DNA of 64,000 bases, taken from positions 1 through 64,000 of the forward strand of contig JAPSLB010000014.1 in NCBI GenBank assembly GCA_031181145.1. The letters are read 5' to 3'. Below the pieces are notes generated by a model that saw only the letters and a list, made by a program, of their open reading frames with translations, was not told the origin of the DNA and did not search any database. The position numbers and the translations under genes are program-made. Origin of the DNA: Microvirga sp. Its GTDB lineage: Bacteria; Pseudomonadota; Alphaproteobacteria; Rhizobiales; Beijerinckiaceae. This document shows positions 1-8,352 of the stretch, one piece after another (positions within the stretch are counted from its first letter, which is position 1; every line of letters begins with the position of its first letter).

Positions 1-47
1 CGGAAGAACGGACGACGGCCACCGCCGCCACCAGCACCAAATGCCAT
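1..47 (-). CDS. rpsR: 30S ribosomal protein S18, N-terminal fragment
   Basis: Only the first 15 codons plus two bases are inside the window; the gene continues off the left edge. The visible start reads MAFGAGGGGGRRPFF, a glycine-rich tract followed by an Arg/Phe-rich stretch, as at the N-terminus of alphaproteobacterial S18. It begins 2 bases after the rpsF stop codon on the same strand, the usual rpsF-rpsR arrangement. S18 pairs with S6 in the platform of the small ribosomal subunit. The call rests on this short fragment plus context. Confidence 0.85.
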   Translation of the reverse strand, partial: MAFGAGGGGGRRPFF

Positions 48-49
48 GA

Positions 50-448
50 TTAAGCCTCCTCGCCTTCGCCGCCTTCAAAGCCGCCGTCGCGCTCACGGCG
101 CTCGCGGTCCTTGCGCTCGTCACGGTCGCGCTTCTGCATCATCACGGACGGCTCGGTCTCGAGCTCGTCGACCTTGATGGTCATGAAGCGCAGGATGTCC
201 TCGTTGATACGCATTTGACGTTCCATCTCGGCAACCGCGTTGGCGGGAGCGTTGAGGTTGAACATCGTGAAGTGCGCCTTGCGGTTCTTCTTGATGCGGT
301 AGGCGAGGGATTTCAATCCCCACATCTCTGTCTTATCGATGCTGCCGCCGTTCTGCTCGATGACGCCCTTATACTGGTCGACCATTGCTTCGACCTGCTG
401 GGGCGTCACGTCCTGGCGAGCCAGGAAGATATGCTCATAGAGAGGCAT
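50..448 (-). CDS. rpsF: 30S ribosomal protein S6
   Basis: This 132-residue protein matches the S6 family: it opens [15 protein letters not shown], then has the central [18 protein letters not shown] segment and the [15 protein letters not shown] helix. The C-terminal tail (about residues 108-132) is a highly charged Arg/Asp/Glu stretch ending in glycine and glutamate, as in other alphaproteobacterial S6 proteins. S6 binds 16S rRNA together with S18, whose gene follows 2 bases downstream. A promoter-like element lies about 215 bases upstream (664-692), giving a long leader with a hairpin close to the gene. Confidence 0.97.
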   Translation of the reverse strand: MPLYEHIFLARQDVTPQQVEAMVDQYKGVIEQNGGSIDKTEMWGLKSLAYRIKKNRKAHFTMFNLNAPANAVAEMERQMRINEDILRFMTIKVDELETEPSVMMQKRDRDERKDRERRERDGGFEGGEGEEA

Positions 449-478
449 AGTGGGCCTTTCTCAGGGTTGAGGTTCAGG

Positions 479-509
479 CCTGAGCACCGCTTTCGGGGAA
501 GTGTTCAGG
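479..509 (-). promoter_or_regulatory. hairpin in the rpsF leader, possible S6:S18 site
   Basis: On the minus strand the leader can fold with CCTGA/TCAGG outer pairs (505-509 with 479-483), an A-C mismatch, and CAC/GTG inner pairs (501-503 with 485-487), closing a loop that contains CCCCG. It ends 31 bases before the rpsF start. Leaders of rpsF operons in many bacteria carry a hairpin with an unpaired CCG that binds the S6:S18 complex for feedback control; this one resembles that design, but the match was made by eye. Confidence 0.4.
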
Positions 510-663
510 CCGGTTTCGCGCGTCCGATCGGCGCCAAGCCCTTCGAGCCTGCAAGGCCCGAGCGGTTGTCGAAGGCGGAGACACGGGACGACGGAGCCGA
601 AACCCCTATGCGGCAAGCCGCACCGTCCGTTCAGCCCCCGGCCGGAGCGAACGCGAAGCGGGG

Positions 664-692
664 GCTATAGTCGAAAAAATTGCAAAATGCAA
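664..692 (-). promoter_or_regulatory. sigma70-type promoter for rpsF-rpsR
   Basis: Read on the minus strand, TTGCAT (687-692) is followed by a 17-base spacer and TATAGC (664-669), a fair match to -35/-10 elements. The region is A/T-rich against a GC-rich background. Transcription would start near 657, leaving a leader of roughly 210 bases before rpsF. Confidence 0.5.
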
Positions 693-717
693 ATGCGTTT
701 GCCTGTACTCGGCCTGC

Positions 718-801
718 CATGCCGGTCTTGCTCCCGGGATCCACGTCTTTGATGCGTCGCTGTCCCTAGACGTGGAAGGCGGAGGGAGCCCGGCCATGAC
801 C
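718..801. repeat. dispersed palindromic repeat, copy 1
   Basis: The stretch contains an imperfect GCCGG/CCCGG hairpin followed by ATCCACGTCTTTGA (739-752), which is shared exactly with 54770-54783. A second, inverted part (AGACGTGG, then GCCCGGCCATGACC) pairs back on the first half, so the whole element is roughly palindromic. It lies between divergent genes, as such elements usually do. Confidence 0.55.
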
Positions 802-884
802 TAAACGCCTCTTTACCGTTGACAGCCTCCCTGTGCCGCGAGCAGGGCTATGGTCAATGCACTAGTCTGGGCTAAAACACCCTT

Positions 885-1643
885 ATGAAAGCTCCTCCTC
901 TCCGCCTTGGCGTCAACATCGATCATGTCGCAACCGTCCGGAATGCCCGCGGGGGCATCCATCCGGACCCGGTTCGGGCCGCGCATCTAGCCGTCCTGGC
1001 GGGCGCCGATGGCATTACCGCCCACCTTCGCGAGGATAGACGGCACATTCGCGACCAGGATATGGAGCGCCTGAAGGGCGAGCTTTTCGTGCCCCTCAAT
1101 TTCGAGATGGCGGCGACGCCGGAGATGATCGAGATCGCCATGCGCATCCATCCCCATGCCTGCTGCCTCGTGCCGGAGAAGCGGGAGGAGCGTACGACGG
1201 AGGGGGGGCTCGACATCATCGGCGGCGCTTCCCATCTGCGTCCGATGATTCAGGAACTGAAAGATCAAGGCATCCGTGTCTCGCTCTTCGTCGAGCCGGA
1301 GATCCAGGTCATGGAAGCCGCTCGCGAGCTGGGCGCACCTGTCGTCGAACTTCATACCGGCACCTATTGTGAAGCCGTTGCCGAGGGGGACGAGGCCAGG
1401 GTTTCCCATGAGCTGGAGCGTCTGCGTCGGGCGGCCGCCCACGGGGCCGGCATCGGGCTGGAAATTCATGCAGGCCACGGCCTGGCTCTCGATTCGGTTC
1501 GTCCGGTCGCGGCCATCCCGCAGATCGCGGAGCTGAATATCGGCCATTCCCTCATCGGGGAGGCGATCTTCACGGGCCTCGACGAGGCGGTTCGCGCCAT
1601 GCGAGCCGCCATGGATGAGGGCAGGGCACAGGTGGCTGCATGA
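885..1643 (+). CDS. pdxJ: pyridoxine 5'-phosphate synthase
   Basis: PdxJ condenses 1-deoxyxylulose 5-phosphate with 3-amino-1-hydroxyacetone 1-phosphate to give pyridoxine 5'-phosphate, the last ring-forming step of the DXP-dependent vitamin B6 route. The 252-residue length fits the TIM-barrel family. Visible family motifs are [17 protein letters not shown] at the N-terminus, the phosphate/acid region around NFEMAAT, and LEIHAGHGL with a catalytic histidine near residue 200. The start at 885 has no obvious ribosome-binding site, but the homology begins a few codons in. It overlaps acpS by 4 bases (ATGA), so the two are translationally coupled. Confidence 0.97.
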   Translation: MKAPPLRLGVNIDHVATVRNARGGIHPDPVRAAHLAVLAGADGITAHLREDRRHIRDQDMERLKGELFVPLNFEMAATPEMIEIAMRIHPHACCLVPEKREERTTEGGLDIIGGASHLRPMIQELKDQGIRVSLFVEPEIQVMEAARELGAPVVELHTGTYCEAVAEGDEARVSHELERLRRAAAHGAGIGLEIHAGHGLALDSVRPVAAIPQIAELNIGHSLIGEAIFTGLDEAVRAMRAAMDEGRAQVAA

Positions 1644-2071
1644 TTCTCGGGATCGGATCGGACCTCTGCGACATTCGCCGGATCGAGCGCTCGATCGAAC
1701 GCTTCGGGGACCGCTTCACCCACCGAATCTACACGGAAGGCGAACGGGCCCGCAGCGACCGCCGCGCGGCCCGCGCACCATCCTACGCCAGACGCTTCGC
1801 CGCGAAGGAGGCCTGCGCCAAGGCGCTCGGAACGGGCCTCAGCCAGGGCGTCTTCTGGCGGGATATGGAGGTGGTCAATCTCCCCGGCGGCCGCCCGACA
1901 CTGCGTCTTACCGGCGGAGCCCTGGAGCGGCTCAGGGCCATGACCCCCCAGGGATACGAGCCTGTCGTCCACGTCTCGCTGACGGACGATCCGCCGCTCG
2001 CACAGGCCTTCGTGGTGATCGAGGCCATTCCCATCGGAGAGATGGGCGCGTTGCGGCATCCCCCGCCATAG
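1640..2071 (+). CDS. acpS: holo-[acyl-carrier-protein] synthase
   Basis: AcpS moves the 4'-phosphopantetheine arm from coenzyme A to a serine of acyl carrier protein, activating it for fatty acid synthesis. The 143-residue protein starts [16 protein letters not shown], carrying the metal-binding Asp motif, and has [14 protein letters not shown] with the second metal ligand Glu. The length is typical of alphaproteobacterial trimeric AcpS. The start codon overlaps the pdxJ stop, and lepB follows after a 168-base spacer that carries a perfect inverted repeat. Confidence 0.96.
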   Translation: MILGIGSDLCDIRRIERSIERFGDRFTHRIYTEGERARSDRRAARAPSYARRFAAKEACAKALGTGLSQGVFWRDMEVVNLPGGRPTLRLTGGALERLRAMTPQGYEPVVHVSLTDDPPLAQAFVVIEAIPIGEMGALRHPPP

Positions 2072-2133
2072 GTTAGAGCATGACCGCGAGCTGGCATCCA
2101 TGTCGGTTCGGAAGCCCCAAGGTTTAAATTCCT

Positions 2134-2177
2134 CGAGAGCGGTTTGCACTTGCAAGCCGAAGTGCAAACCGCTCTCG
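2134..2177. repeat. perfect 18-base inverted repeat between acpS and lepB
   Basis: The arm at 2134-2151 (CGAGAGCGGTTTGCACTT) is exactly complementary to 2160-2177, with an 8-base loop. There is no T-run after either arm, so it is not a classical terminator. It may be a processing or mRNA-stability hairpin between acpS and lepB, or a copy of a palindromic repeat. A longer reading frame for lepB would start inside this hairpin, which is why I do not use that start. Confidence 0.75.
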
Positions 2178-2239
2178 ACTCCGCGACATACAAAGGGCGG
2201 CTTCAGGCCGTCACATTCCTCAAGGATGGGTCGATTCAA

Positions 2240-3019
2240 GTGAGCGACAACGTCAAGCAAAGCATGGGTAGCACCGTGAAGAAAAAGGAAGAAGAAGGCC
2301 TCTGGGAAACGATCAAGGTCATCATTCAGGCCCTTCTGATCGCAGTGGTGGTCCGCACGGTCCTGTTCCAGCCCTTCAACATTCCCTCGGGCTCCCTCAT
2401 TCCGACCCTGCTGATCGGCGATTATCTGTTCGTCTCGAAATACGCATACGGCTACTCAAAGCACTCGATGCCCTTCAGCCCGCCCCTGTTCTCGGGGCGC
2501 ATCTTCGGTTCCGAGCCGAAGCGTGGCGACATCGCGGTGTTCAAGCTGCCCAAGGACAACTCCACGGACTACATCAAGCGGGTCGTCGGGCTGCCGGGCG
2601 ACAGGATCCAGGTGATCAGCGGCGTGCTGCACATCAACGGTCAGCCGGTTCTGCGCGAGCGCGTCGAAGATTATCAGACGGTGGACGAGTACGGCCGTTC
2701 CACGGCCGTTCCTCGCTACAAGGAAACCTTCCCTGACGGGAGCAGTCATTTCATCATCGAGCTGAAGGGCGATCGGGCCTACTGGGACAACACGGAAGTC
2801 TATACGGTCAAGCCCGGCCATTACTTCATGATGGGCGACAATCGGGACAACTCTACGGACTCCCGCGACGAGGCGAATGTCGGGCAGGTTCCGGCCGAAA
2901 ACCTCGTGGGACGGGCCGAGATCGTCTTCTTCTCCATCGACGAGGGGGCGTCCCTGTGGCGCTTCTGGGAGTGGCCGCAGCGTATTCGCTGGAATCGTCT
3001 GTTCGAGCGGATCCATTAA
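2240..3019 (+). CDS. lepB: signal peptidase I
   Basis: LepB cleaves signal peptides from exported proteins at the outer face of the inner membrane. From the GTG at 2240 it has 259 residues: a charged N-terminus, one membrane span (VIIQALLIAVVVRTVLF, about residues 31-47), then the catalytic-serine box PSGSLIPTL (Ser52), the catalytic-lysine box DYIKRVVGLPGD and the GDNRDNSTDSR box. The usual Met after the nucleophilic Ser is Leu here. An ATG at 2264 is an alternative start; upstream in-frame codons fall in the inverted repeat and are rejected. An AAGGA lies 13 bases before the GTG. rnc follows after 3 bases. Confidence 0.93.
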   Translation: MSDNVKQSMGSTVKKKEEEGLWETIKVIIQALLIAVVVRTVLFQPFNIPSGSLIPTLLIGDYLFVSKYAYGYSKHSMPFSPPLFSGRIFGSEPKRGDIAVFKLPKDNSTDYIKRVVGLPGDRIQVISGVLHINGQPVLRERVEDYQTVDEYGRSTAVPRYKETFPDGSSHFIIELKGDRAYWDNTEVYTVKPGHYFMMGDNRDNSTDSRDEANVGQVPAENLVGRAEIVFFSIDEGASLWRFWEWPQRIRWNRLFERIH

Positions 3020-3022
3020 GCC

Positions 3023-3733
3023 GTGGCCCGTCGCAAACCCAACTATGACGAACTGCTGAAGAAGCTGGGATATCAGTTTCGGAAGCCCGAACTTCTCGAC
3101 GAGGCCCTCACCCATGTGAGCGCCCCCAAAGCTGGTGGGCAAAGCTATCAGCGGCTCGAGTTCCTCGGAGACCGGGTGCTCGGCCTCGCGATCGCCGAAA
3201 CACTCTACAAGTCATTCCCGAACGCGCCTGAAGGCGAACTTTCGCGGCGCCTTGCCGAACTGGTACGCCGCGAAAGCTGCGCCGAAATCGCAATCGCCTG
3301 GGATATCGGCCCCTACCTCAAGCTCGGCGCCGGGGAGGCGCATTCGGGCGAGCGGCGCAATCCGACCATCCTGGCGGACGTGTGCGAAGCGATCATCGGA
3401 GCCGTGTTCCTCGACGGCGGCTATGAAGAGGCTAAAGGCCTCGTGGAGCGCGGCTTCAAGTCCTTGCTGGACGCGCCCCGCCGTCCGCTCCGCGATCCCA
3501 AGAGCGCGTTGCAGGAATGGGCGCAAGGGCGCGGCTTGCCGCCGCCGATCTATACCGTCGCCGAGCAGACAGGGCCCGATCACGCGCCCAAATTCCGGGT
3601 GATGGTGAAGGTGACGGGTGCTGAAACCGAGTTCGGGCAGGGTACATCGAAGCGCATCGCGGAACAGGCGGCGGCGCGGCGTCTTCTCCTCCGGGAAGGC
3701 GTCTGGACGGAGGAAGAGCATGGAACAACCTGA
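3023..3733 (+). CDS. rnc: ribonuclease III
   Basis: RNase III cuts double-stranded RNA during rRNA processing and mRNA turnover. The 236-residue protein has the family signature RLEFLGDRVLGL near residues 47-58 and the second acidic cluster in LADVCEAIIGAVFLDGG (about 115-130), which carry the metal-binding catalytic residues. A double-stranded-RNA-binding domain follows (about 160-230), starting at DPKSALQEWAQ. The start codon is GTG, 3 bases after the lepB stop. The last 14 bases overlap era, a common rnc-era arrangement. Confidence 0.97.
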   Translation: MARRKPNYDELLKKLGYQFRKPELLDEALTHVSAPKAGGQSYQRLEFLGDRVLGLAIAETLYKSFPNAPEGELSRRLAELVRRESCAEIAIAWDIGPYLKLGAGEAHSGERRNPTILADVCEAIIGAVFLDGGYEEAKGLVERGFKSLLDAPRRPLRDPKSALQEWAQGRGLPPPIYTVAEQTGPDHAPKFRVMVKVTGAETEFGQGTSKRIAEQAAARRLLLREGVWTEEEHGTT

Positions 3734-4634
3734 GCCGACCAATACCAAGGCGGGTTTCGTCGCGCTCATCGGCGCTCCCAATGCCGGCAAGTCGACGCTC
3801 CTCAATGCGCTCGTGGGGTCGAAAGTCTCCATCGTCTCGCGTAAGGTGCAGACGACACGCGCCCTGGTGCGCGGCATTGCCGTGGAGGGCGATACCCAGA
3901 TCGTGTTCGTGGACACTCCCGGCATCTTCAAGCCCAAGCGCCGCCTCGACCGCGCCATGGTCACATCGGCCTGGGGCGGAGCAGGGGACGCGGATGTCGT
4001 CGCACTCCTGCTCGATGTGCGCAGGGGCATCGATGAGGAGGCGGAAGTCATCCTCGGCAAGCTGCCCGAGCTGAAGCAGCCGAAGGTGCTGATCCTCAAC
4101 AAGATCGACCTGATCGAGCGCTCGAAGCTCCTGGAGCTGGCAGCGAAGCTCAACGAGAAGGTACCCTTCGCGCATACCTTCATGATCTCGGCGCTCAACG
4201 GCGACGGGATCAACACTCTCAAGAGCCAGCTTGCCGCAATGATGCCCGCAGGGCCGTGGCTCTATCCGGAGGATCAGATCTCCGACGCGCCTCTGCGTAT
4301 GCTCGCTGCCGAGATCACCCGCGAGAAGATCTACGAGCGTCTGCACGAGGAGCTGCCGTATCAGTCCACGGTCGAGACGGATCAGTGGCAGCAGCGCCCG
4401 GATGGGTCCGTCCGCATTGAGCAAACCGTTTTCGTCGAGCGCGACAGCCAGCGTAAGATCGTCCTCGGCAAGGGCGGTCAGACCATCAAGGCCATCGGCC
4501 AGGCGGCGCGCAAGGAAATCGCCGAGATCGCGGAAGCCCCCGTGCACCTCTTCATCTTCGTGAAAGTACGCGAGAACTGGAGCGACGATCCCGAGCGGTA
4601 TCGTGAGATGGGACTGGAGTTCCCGAAGGGGTGA
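3720..4634 (+). CDS. era: GTPase Era
   Basis: Era is an essential GTPase that binds the 3' end of 16S rRNA and helps 30S maturation. The 304-residue protein has G1 GAPNAGKST, G3 DTPGI and G4 NKID in its N-terminal GTPase domain, and a C-terminal KH RNA-binding domain with IVLGKGGQTIK around residues 245-255. The ATG at 3720 is chosen because GTPase homology starts ten residues later; in-frame upstream codons only encode rnc sequence in another frame. It ends 22 bases from the convergent chemoreceptor gene. Confidence 0.97.
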   Translation: MEQPEPTNTKAGFVALIGAPNAGKSTLLNALVGSKVSIVSRKVQTTRALVRGIAVEGDTQIVFVDTPGIFKPKRRLDRAMVTSAWGGAGDADVVALLLDVRRGIDEEAEVILGKLPELKQPKVLILNKIDLIERSKLLELAAKLNEKVPFAHTFMISALNGDGINTLKSQLAAMMPAGPWLYPEDQISDAPLRMLAAEITREKIYERLHEELPYQSTVETDQWQQRPDGSVRIEQTVFVERDSQRKIVLGKGGQTIKAIGQAARKEIAEIAEAPVHLFIFVKVRENWSDDPERYREMGLEFPKG

Positions 4635-4656
4635 GAATGGGCCGATCGGGCTGGTT

Positions 4657-6408
4657 TCAAGCCCGGTAGGCTATCCTCAGTCCGCCCCAGTGCCGCCCGA
4701 GGATGCGGATCGGGGCATCTACCTCCTGCATCATCACGATCTTTCCGCCGCCCATGTCACGGGCATAGGCCTGCACGATGAACGGACGCGTGGAGCGGGC
4801 GGCCGTGATGCCTGCGCGGTCGTCGAAGATCCGCTTGTTCCGGCAATTGGCGGCGTTCCAGATCGGATCGTCGGCGCGCTGGGGCTGCGAATAGATCCGG
4901 TTGTGAACCGGGATATAGCCGTTGCGATCGATGGGAAGGCAAAAAGCCATCGTCGGATCGGACGCTAAAACATTCTCGAGGACGGGCGACAGGATCCTTT
5001 CGAAGACGGAAAGGTAGGCGGTGCCGTACTGCGCAGGATTCGTGCCTGGAAGGAGCCGGTAATCCGTATCGAAGATCGCATCGCGCGAGACGCTTCTATC
5101 CGACACCGCCTGCTCGATCAGCTTCTCCACCTCGCGGGCTGTTTCCTGGGCCAGCAGGATGCGGGGCTTATAGCCGGCCTCGACCCGGGCGATGAAGTCC
5201 TCAATCCGATTGCGCGCCTCGGTATCCGGACGGTCGAAGGCGCAATGGAGTCCCATGGAACTCGAGGCGACGATGCGAACCTTGACGCATCCGATCTCAC
5301 GCGTCTCGATCTCCGCGTGCTGGCCGGGCGCCATGCGGATCGCTTCCGGGGAGGCCAAAAGCACGCCGCCGGTACTGATGTCGATTAGACGTGAGGCGAC
5401 GGTGTTCAGGCCCGCGCGTATCGTGGCGGGACGTTCGACCGGGAAGCGATCCGAGTGCCGCCTGTCGCCGAGTTCGCTCTGCCGAATGACGATGACGAAA
5501 CGCTGCCCCAGGGCTTTGGCCAGACCATCCGCCGCCCTTGTCGCCTGGTCGGCCTGGTTTGCACGCTGACTTGCATTGAGGGAGATCGTGTCCACGTCAC
5601 CCGCGCGGTCGCTGACCCTGCTCACGCTGCTCGATGTGACGGTTGCAAGGCGCGAGACCTCATCGATGGCCGCATTCTGCTCTCCGACAGCATTGCGCAC
5701 AGTATCGAATACGGGGCGGACGTCCTGAACCATGCCGACGACCGAGGCCACGGCATCCGTGGAAGCCTCCGCCGTTTCGCGCAGGCGGTCGATGCGCTGC
5801 CGGATGCCGTCGGCGGCTCTGGCTGTCTCCGTGGAAAGGGTCTTGACTTCGTTGGCGACGACGGCGAAGCCGCGTCCGGCTTCGCCGGCGCGAGCCGCCT
5901 CGATGGTGGCATTCAATGCGAGAAGGTTGGTCTGCCTCGCGACGGCAGAGATCGTATCGACGATGCCGACGATTTCGGCCGTTGCCGCAGAGAGCTGTGT
6001 GATCAGGCTGCCGGCCTTCTGCGCCGCCTGAACGGCGCTGTCGATCCGTTCCCCGGCATGTTCCATGGCCCGACCGATTTCGGATGCCGTCGCAGTCAGT
6101 TCCTGCGCCGATGAGGCCAACGAGAGTGTCTCACGGGACGCCGAGTGGCCGGAGGCGGCAAGCTCCTCCGCGTGAACGCGGATTTCAGCCAAATCCTTCT
6201 CCACCGCCGCCACATCGTCGGCCGCGACGGCAATGGCCCGAGTGACGCCCTGAATTGCCTTGAGGACATCCGCCTCAAGCGCGTTCACGACTTCCATATC
6301 CCGGTTCCTGTCATGTGCCGGAGGGGAGGCCGTGGATTCTGTCAGCACGGAGGGATCAGCTTCTGAGGATGGGTCTTGAGGCGTTTGGCGTCGCAGGAGG
6401 CCGAGCAT
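4657..6408 (-). CDS. soluble methyl-accepting chemotaxis protein with PilZ domain and C-terminal sensor region
   Basis: This is a 583-residue cytoplasmic chemoreceptor: I see no membrane span and no signal peptide. After a polar N-terminus and coiled coil comes the signalling hairpin, whose tip (about residues 160-192) carries [18 protein letters not shown], the site that contacts CheA and CheW. Residues about 313-410 form a PilZ domain with both c-di-GMP motifs intact, RHSDR (R317 and R321) and DISTGG (D343, S345, G348). The last 170 residues end in [11 protein letters not shown] and look like a C-terminal ligand- or cofactor-sensing region. The arrangement (signalling domain first, sensors after) is inverted relative to classical receptors. 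No che genes lie in the window. Ligand unknown. Confidence 0.85.
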   Translation of the reverse strand: MLGLLRRQTPQDPSSEADPSVLTESTASPPAHDRNRDMEVVNALEADVLKAIQGVTRAIAVAADDVAAVEKDLAEIRVHAEELAASGHSASRETLSLASSAQELTATASEIGRAMEHAGERIDSAVQAAQKAGSLITQLSAATAEIVGIVDTISAVARQTNLLALNATIEAARAGEAGRGFAVVANEVKTLSTETARAADGIRQRIDRLRETAEASTDAVASVVGMVQDVRPVFDTVRNAVGEQNAAIDEVSRLATVTSSSVSRVSDRAGDVDTISLNASQRANQADQATRAADGLAKALGQRFVIVIRQSELGDRRHSDRFPVERPATIRAGLNTVASRLIDISTGGVLLASPEAIRMAPGQHAEIETREIGCVKVRIVASSSMGLHCAFDRPDTEARNRIEDFIARVEAGYKPRILLAQETAREVEKLIEQAVSDRSVSRDAIFDTDYRLLPGTNPAQYGTAYLSVFERILSPVLENVLASDPTMAFCLPIDRNGYIPVHNRIYSQPQRADDPIWNAANCRNKRIFDDRAGITAARSTRPFIVQAYARDMGGGKIVMMQEVDAPIRILGRHWGGLRIAYRA

Positions 6409-6480
6409 TGTTCAGCTCTTATGGTTGGTGATTCCCTGACGCGATTCTGAAAGGCCAGGCCTGCGCGAAGCTGGTGTCAT

Positions 6481-6522
6481 GGAAAAGAAATCGCCCGGCA
6501 ACTCATGTCCATTGCCGGGCGA
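6481..6522 (-). terminator. intrinsic terminator after the OmpA-family gene
   Basis: A perfect 11-base-pair stem (TCGCCCGGCAA at 6491-6501 with 6512-6522) closes a 10-base loop. On the minus strand it is followed by TTTCTTTT. It lies 28 bases past the stop codon of the OmpA-family gene. Confidence 0.85.
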
Positions 6523-6549
6523 TCGGTCCTGCTCAGATCCAGTGGGGCG

Positions 6550-8352
6550 TTACTGCTGGTTCTGTCCCTGCAGCAGCGGAGTGATGCGGCGCAGGGTGAC
6601 GCGGCGGTTTTCCGCTTCGGGACCCTGCGTGTTCACCTTGAGGTACTGCTCGCCATAGCCCTGTGTGGTCAGGTTTTCCGCCGGGATCTGGAACCGTTGC
6701 GTCAGGATCGTCGCTACCGTTTCCGCGCGGCGGTCCGAGAGGGTCAGATTGTCCTCGTCCGAGCCGACCGCATCGGTGTGGCCCTCCACCAGGAAGATCT
6801 CGTTCGGATTGCGCGAGATGGCCTCCTGCAAGCCGTCCGCGATCCCCCGGAGGGTATCGATCTGATGCGGGGGCAGTTCCCAGGAACCGAACTCGAAGTT
6901 GATGGTGTCCAGGTCCACGCGGCGCATGCGCTCGCGCAGCGGTTGGCTGCGGCGGACCTCATCGAGAGTATAGGCACGCTCGATGCGCTCGACCGGCGGG
7001 GCGGTGAAGGCTTCCAAGATCTGAGGCGGGGAGGCGCGTTCCGTCTCGACGATGTATTCCTCGCGCGGAATGCGGACCACCGGTGGCGGGAGTCTCAGGA
7101 CCTCTTCCTCCACATAGCCGTAGCCGGGACGTATGCCGATACCGCTGCGGCGGTTTTCGATGAGAACGACCTCCCGGCCTGCGGGCTCGCGCCGGATACG
7201 GCGGATCAGATTGCCCTGTTCGTCACGCACGGAAATGATCTCGGAGCCGTCGGGGCGACGAAAGATCGTCACTTCCTCGCCCTGGCCGCGGCGCTCCACG
7301 CGCACGTCATCCGGTCCGTAGATGCGGCGGAAGCGTTCCGCTTCATCATGCCGAATGATGACGCTGTTGCCTTCGCGGATGATCGTGCGGTTGCCGGGCT
7401 CCTCGATGATGACCCGGCCGCCCTCCCTGCGCTCGCGGCGCTCGCGGCGCAGATCGTCGATGCGGACCCGCGACGGATCGAGGGGGCGAGCTTCGCGGGG
7501 AGCTGCCTGTTGCGGCGTAGCGGAGGGCTGCTGCGGCGCAGCGGATGCCGGCGGCGGCTCGCTCGGTTGAGTGCGCGGGGCGGGCGCTGTCTGCGTCTGA
7601 GTGTCGGGAGCGGAGCGCGTGGTCGGCGCAGGGGCCGTCTGCGCGGGCGCTGGCGCGGTGCGCTGCTGGGACGGCTCGGTCTGCGTCCGGTCCCGATCCT
7701 GCTCCCGCCGCGGCCTGTCGGTGGGGGTCGGAGTGAACGGGGCGGTTCTGGGCTGATCCGGAGCTGTGGAGGGACGCGCCGGCGTATCCGAGGAGGGCCG
7801 CACCGGAGCGTCCGGGGCTTGCTGCCTGGGGCGATCTCCCTGGCGCTGATCACGCTCTCGGGCAGTGGGGCGAGCGGGTGTGTCGTCCTGGGTGCGCGTC
7901 CGCTCCGTGGGAGCTTGGTTCTGCCGGGCAGGTGCCGACCGCTCGGACGGTTGGCGCTGTTCCTGGGTCCGCTGCTCCTGGGTGCGCGGCTCCTGCGTCC
8001 TCTGCTCCTGGCGCTGGCGCGCCGGGGCATCGCTCTCGGGGCTGGCCGCGCGCGGTCTGCGAGGCTGGTCGGAACCGTCGGTGTCGTCTCCGCCAATCCG
8101 CTGGGGACGCTGCCGGCCGCCGTCTTCGTCCGCTCCAGGGCGGCCCTGGCGACGTTGCTGCCCCGGCGATGCGCCCTGGTCGTTCTGGCCCCCAACTCTC
8201 GGTCGGGTCCTCGGGGGCTGCTGAGGCTCTTCAGCGGTGTCGGCCTGCGCCACGACCATGGCGGGAGCCTGCGGCTGGAGGGCAGAGGCCTTCGCCGACA
8301 GCATCAGCAGCGGAATGGCAGTGCTCGCAAGGAGCAGGTTGGAAAATTTCAT
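6550..8352 (-). CDS. OmpA-family outer-membrane protein with long Pro/Gln/Arg-rich region
   Basis: The 600-residue product starts with a clear Sec signal peptide (MKFSNLLLASTAIPLLMLSAKASA). Roughly residues 40-290 are low-complexity sequence very rich in Pro, Gln, Arg, Thr and Ala. A middle region (about 290-470) is dense in Arg/Glu with repeated RRxR patterns. The C-terminus (about 475-595) is an OmpA-like peptidoglycan-binding domain with LVEGHTDAVG and LSDRRAETV. It is probably exported and bound to peptidoglycan or the outer membrane. The family function is envelope anchoring; the role of the disordered region is unknown. It has its own terminator, and about 200 bases separate it from divergent recO. 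Confidence 0.88.
   Translation of the reverse strand: MKFSNLLLASTAIPLLMLSAKASALQPQAPAMVVAQADTAEEPQQPPRTRPRVGGQNDQGASPGQQRRQGRPGADEDGGRQRPQRIGGDDTDGSDQPRRPRAASPESDAPARQRQEQRTQEPRTQEQRTQEQRQPSERSAPARQNQAPTERTRTQDDTPARPTARERDQRQGDRPRQQAPDAPVRPSSDTPARPSTAPDQPRTAPFTPTPTDRPRREQDRDRTQTEPSQQRTAPAPAQTAPAPTTRSAPDTQTQTAPAPRTQPSEPPPASAAPQQPSATPQQAAPREARPLDPSRVRIDDLRRERRERREGGRVIIEEPGNRTIIREGNSVIIRHDEAERFRRIYGPDDVRVERRGQGEEVTIFRRPDGSEIISVRDEQGNLIRRIRREPAGREVVLIENRRSGIGIRPGYGYVEEEVLRLPPPVVRIPREEYIVETERASPPQILEAFTAPPVERIERAYTLDEVRRSQPLRERMRRVDLDTINFEFGSWELPPHQIDTLRGIADGLQEAISRNPNEIFLVEGHTDAVGSDEDNLTLSDRRAETVATILTQRFQIPAENLTTQGYGEQYLKVNTQGPEAENRRVTLRRITPLLQGQNQQ

Larger units (their letters stand above)
449..884. 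other. 436-base divergent intergenic region between rpsF and pdxJ
   Basis: No convincing gene lies here. The region holds the rpsF leader hairpin (479-509), a minus-strand promoter-like element (664-692) and a copy of a dispersed palindromic repeat (718-801). Short open frames in the stretch have no start signal or recognisable protein and look like chance. A TTGACA at 819-824 could be a -35 element for pdxJ, but I found no -10 at a suitable distance. Confidence 0.7.

Noticed and set aside
501-752. Short open frame between rpsF and pdxJ
   Set aside because: It crosses the repeat and promoter region and lacks a ribosome-binding site or known motif.
819-853. TTGACA as promoter of pdxJ
   Set aside because: The nearest -10-like TATGGT lies about 24 bases away, too far for a sigma70 promoter.
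2144-2239. Longer reading of lepB from ATG 2144
   Set aside because: The extra codons lie inside the perfect inverted repeat and encode nothing like a signal peptidase N-terminus.
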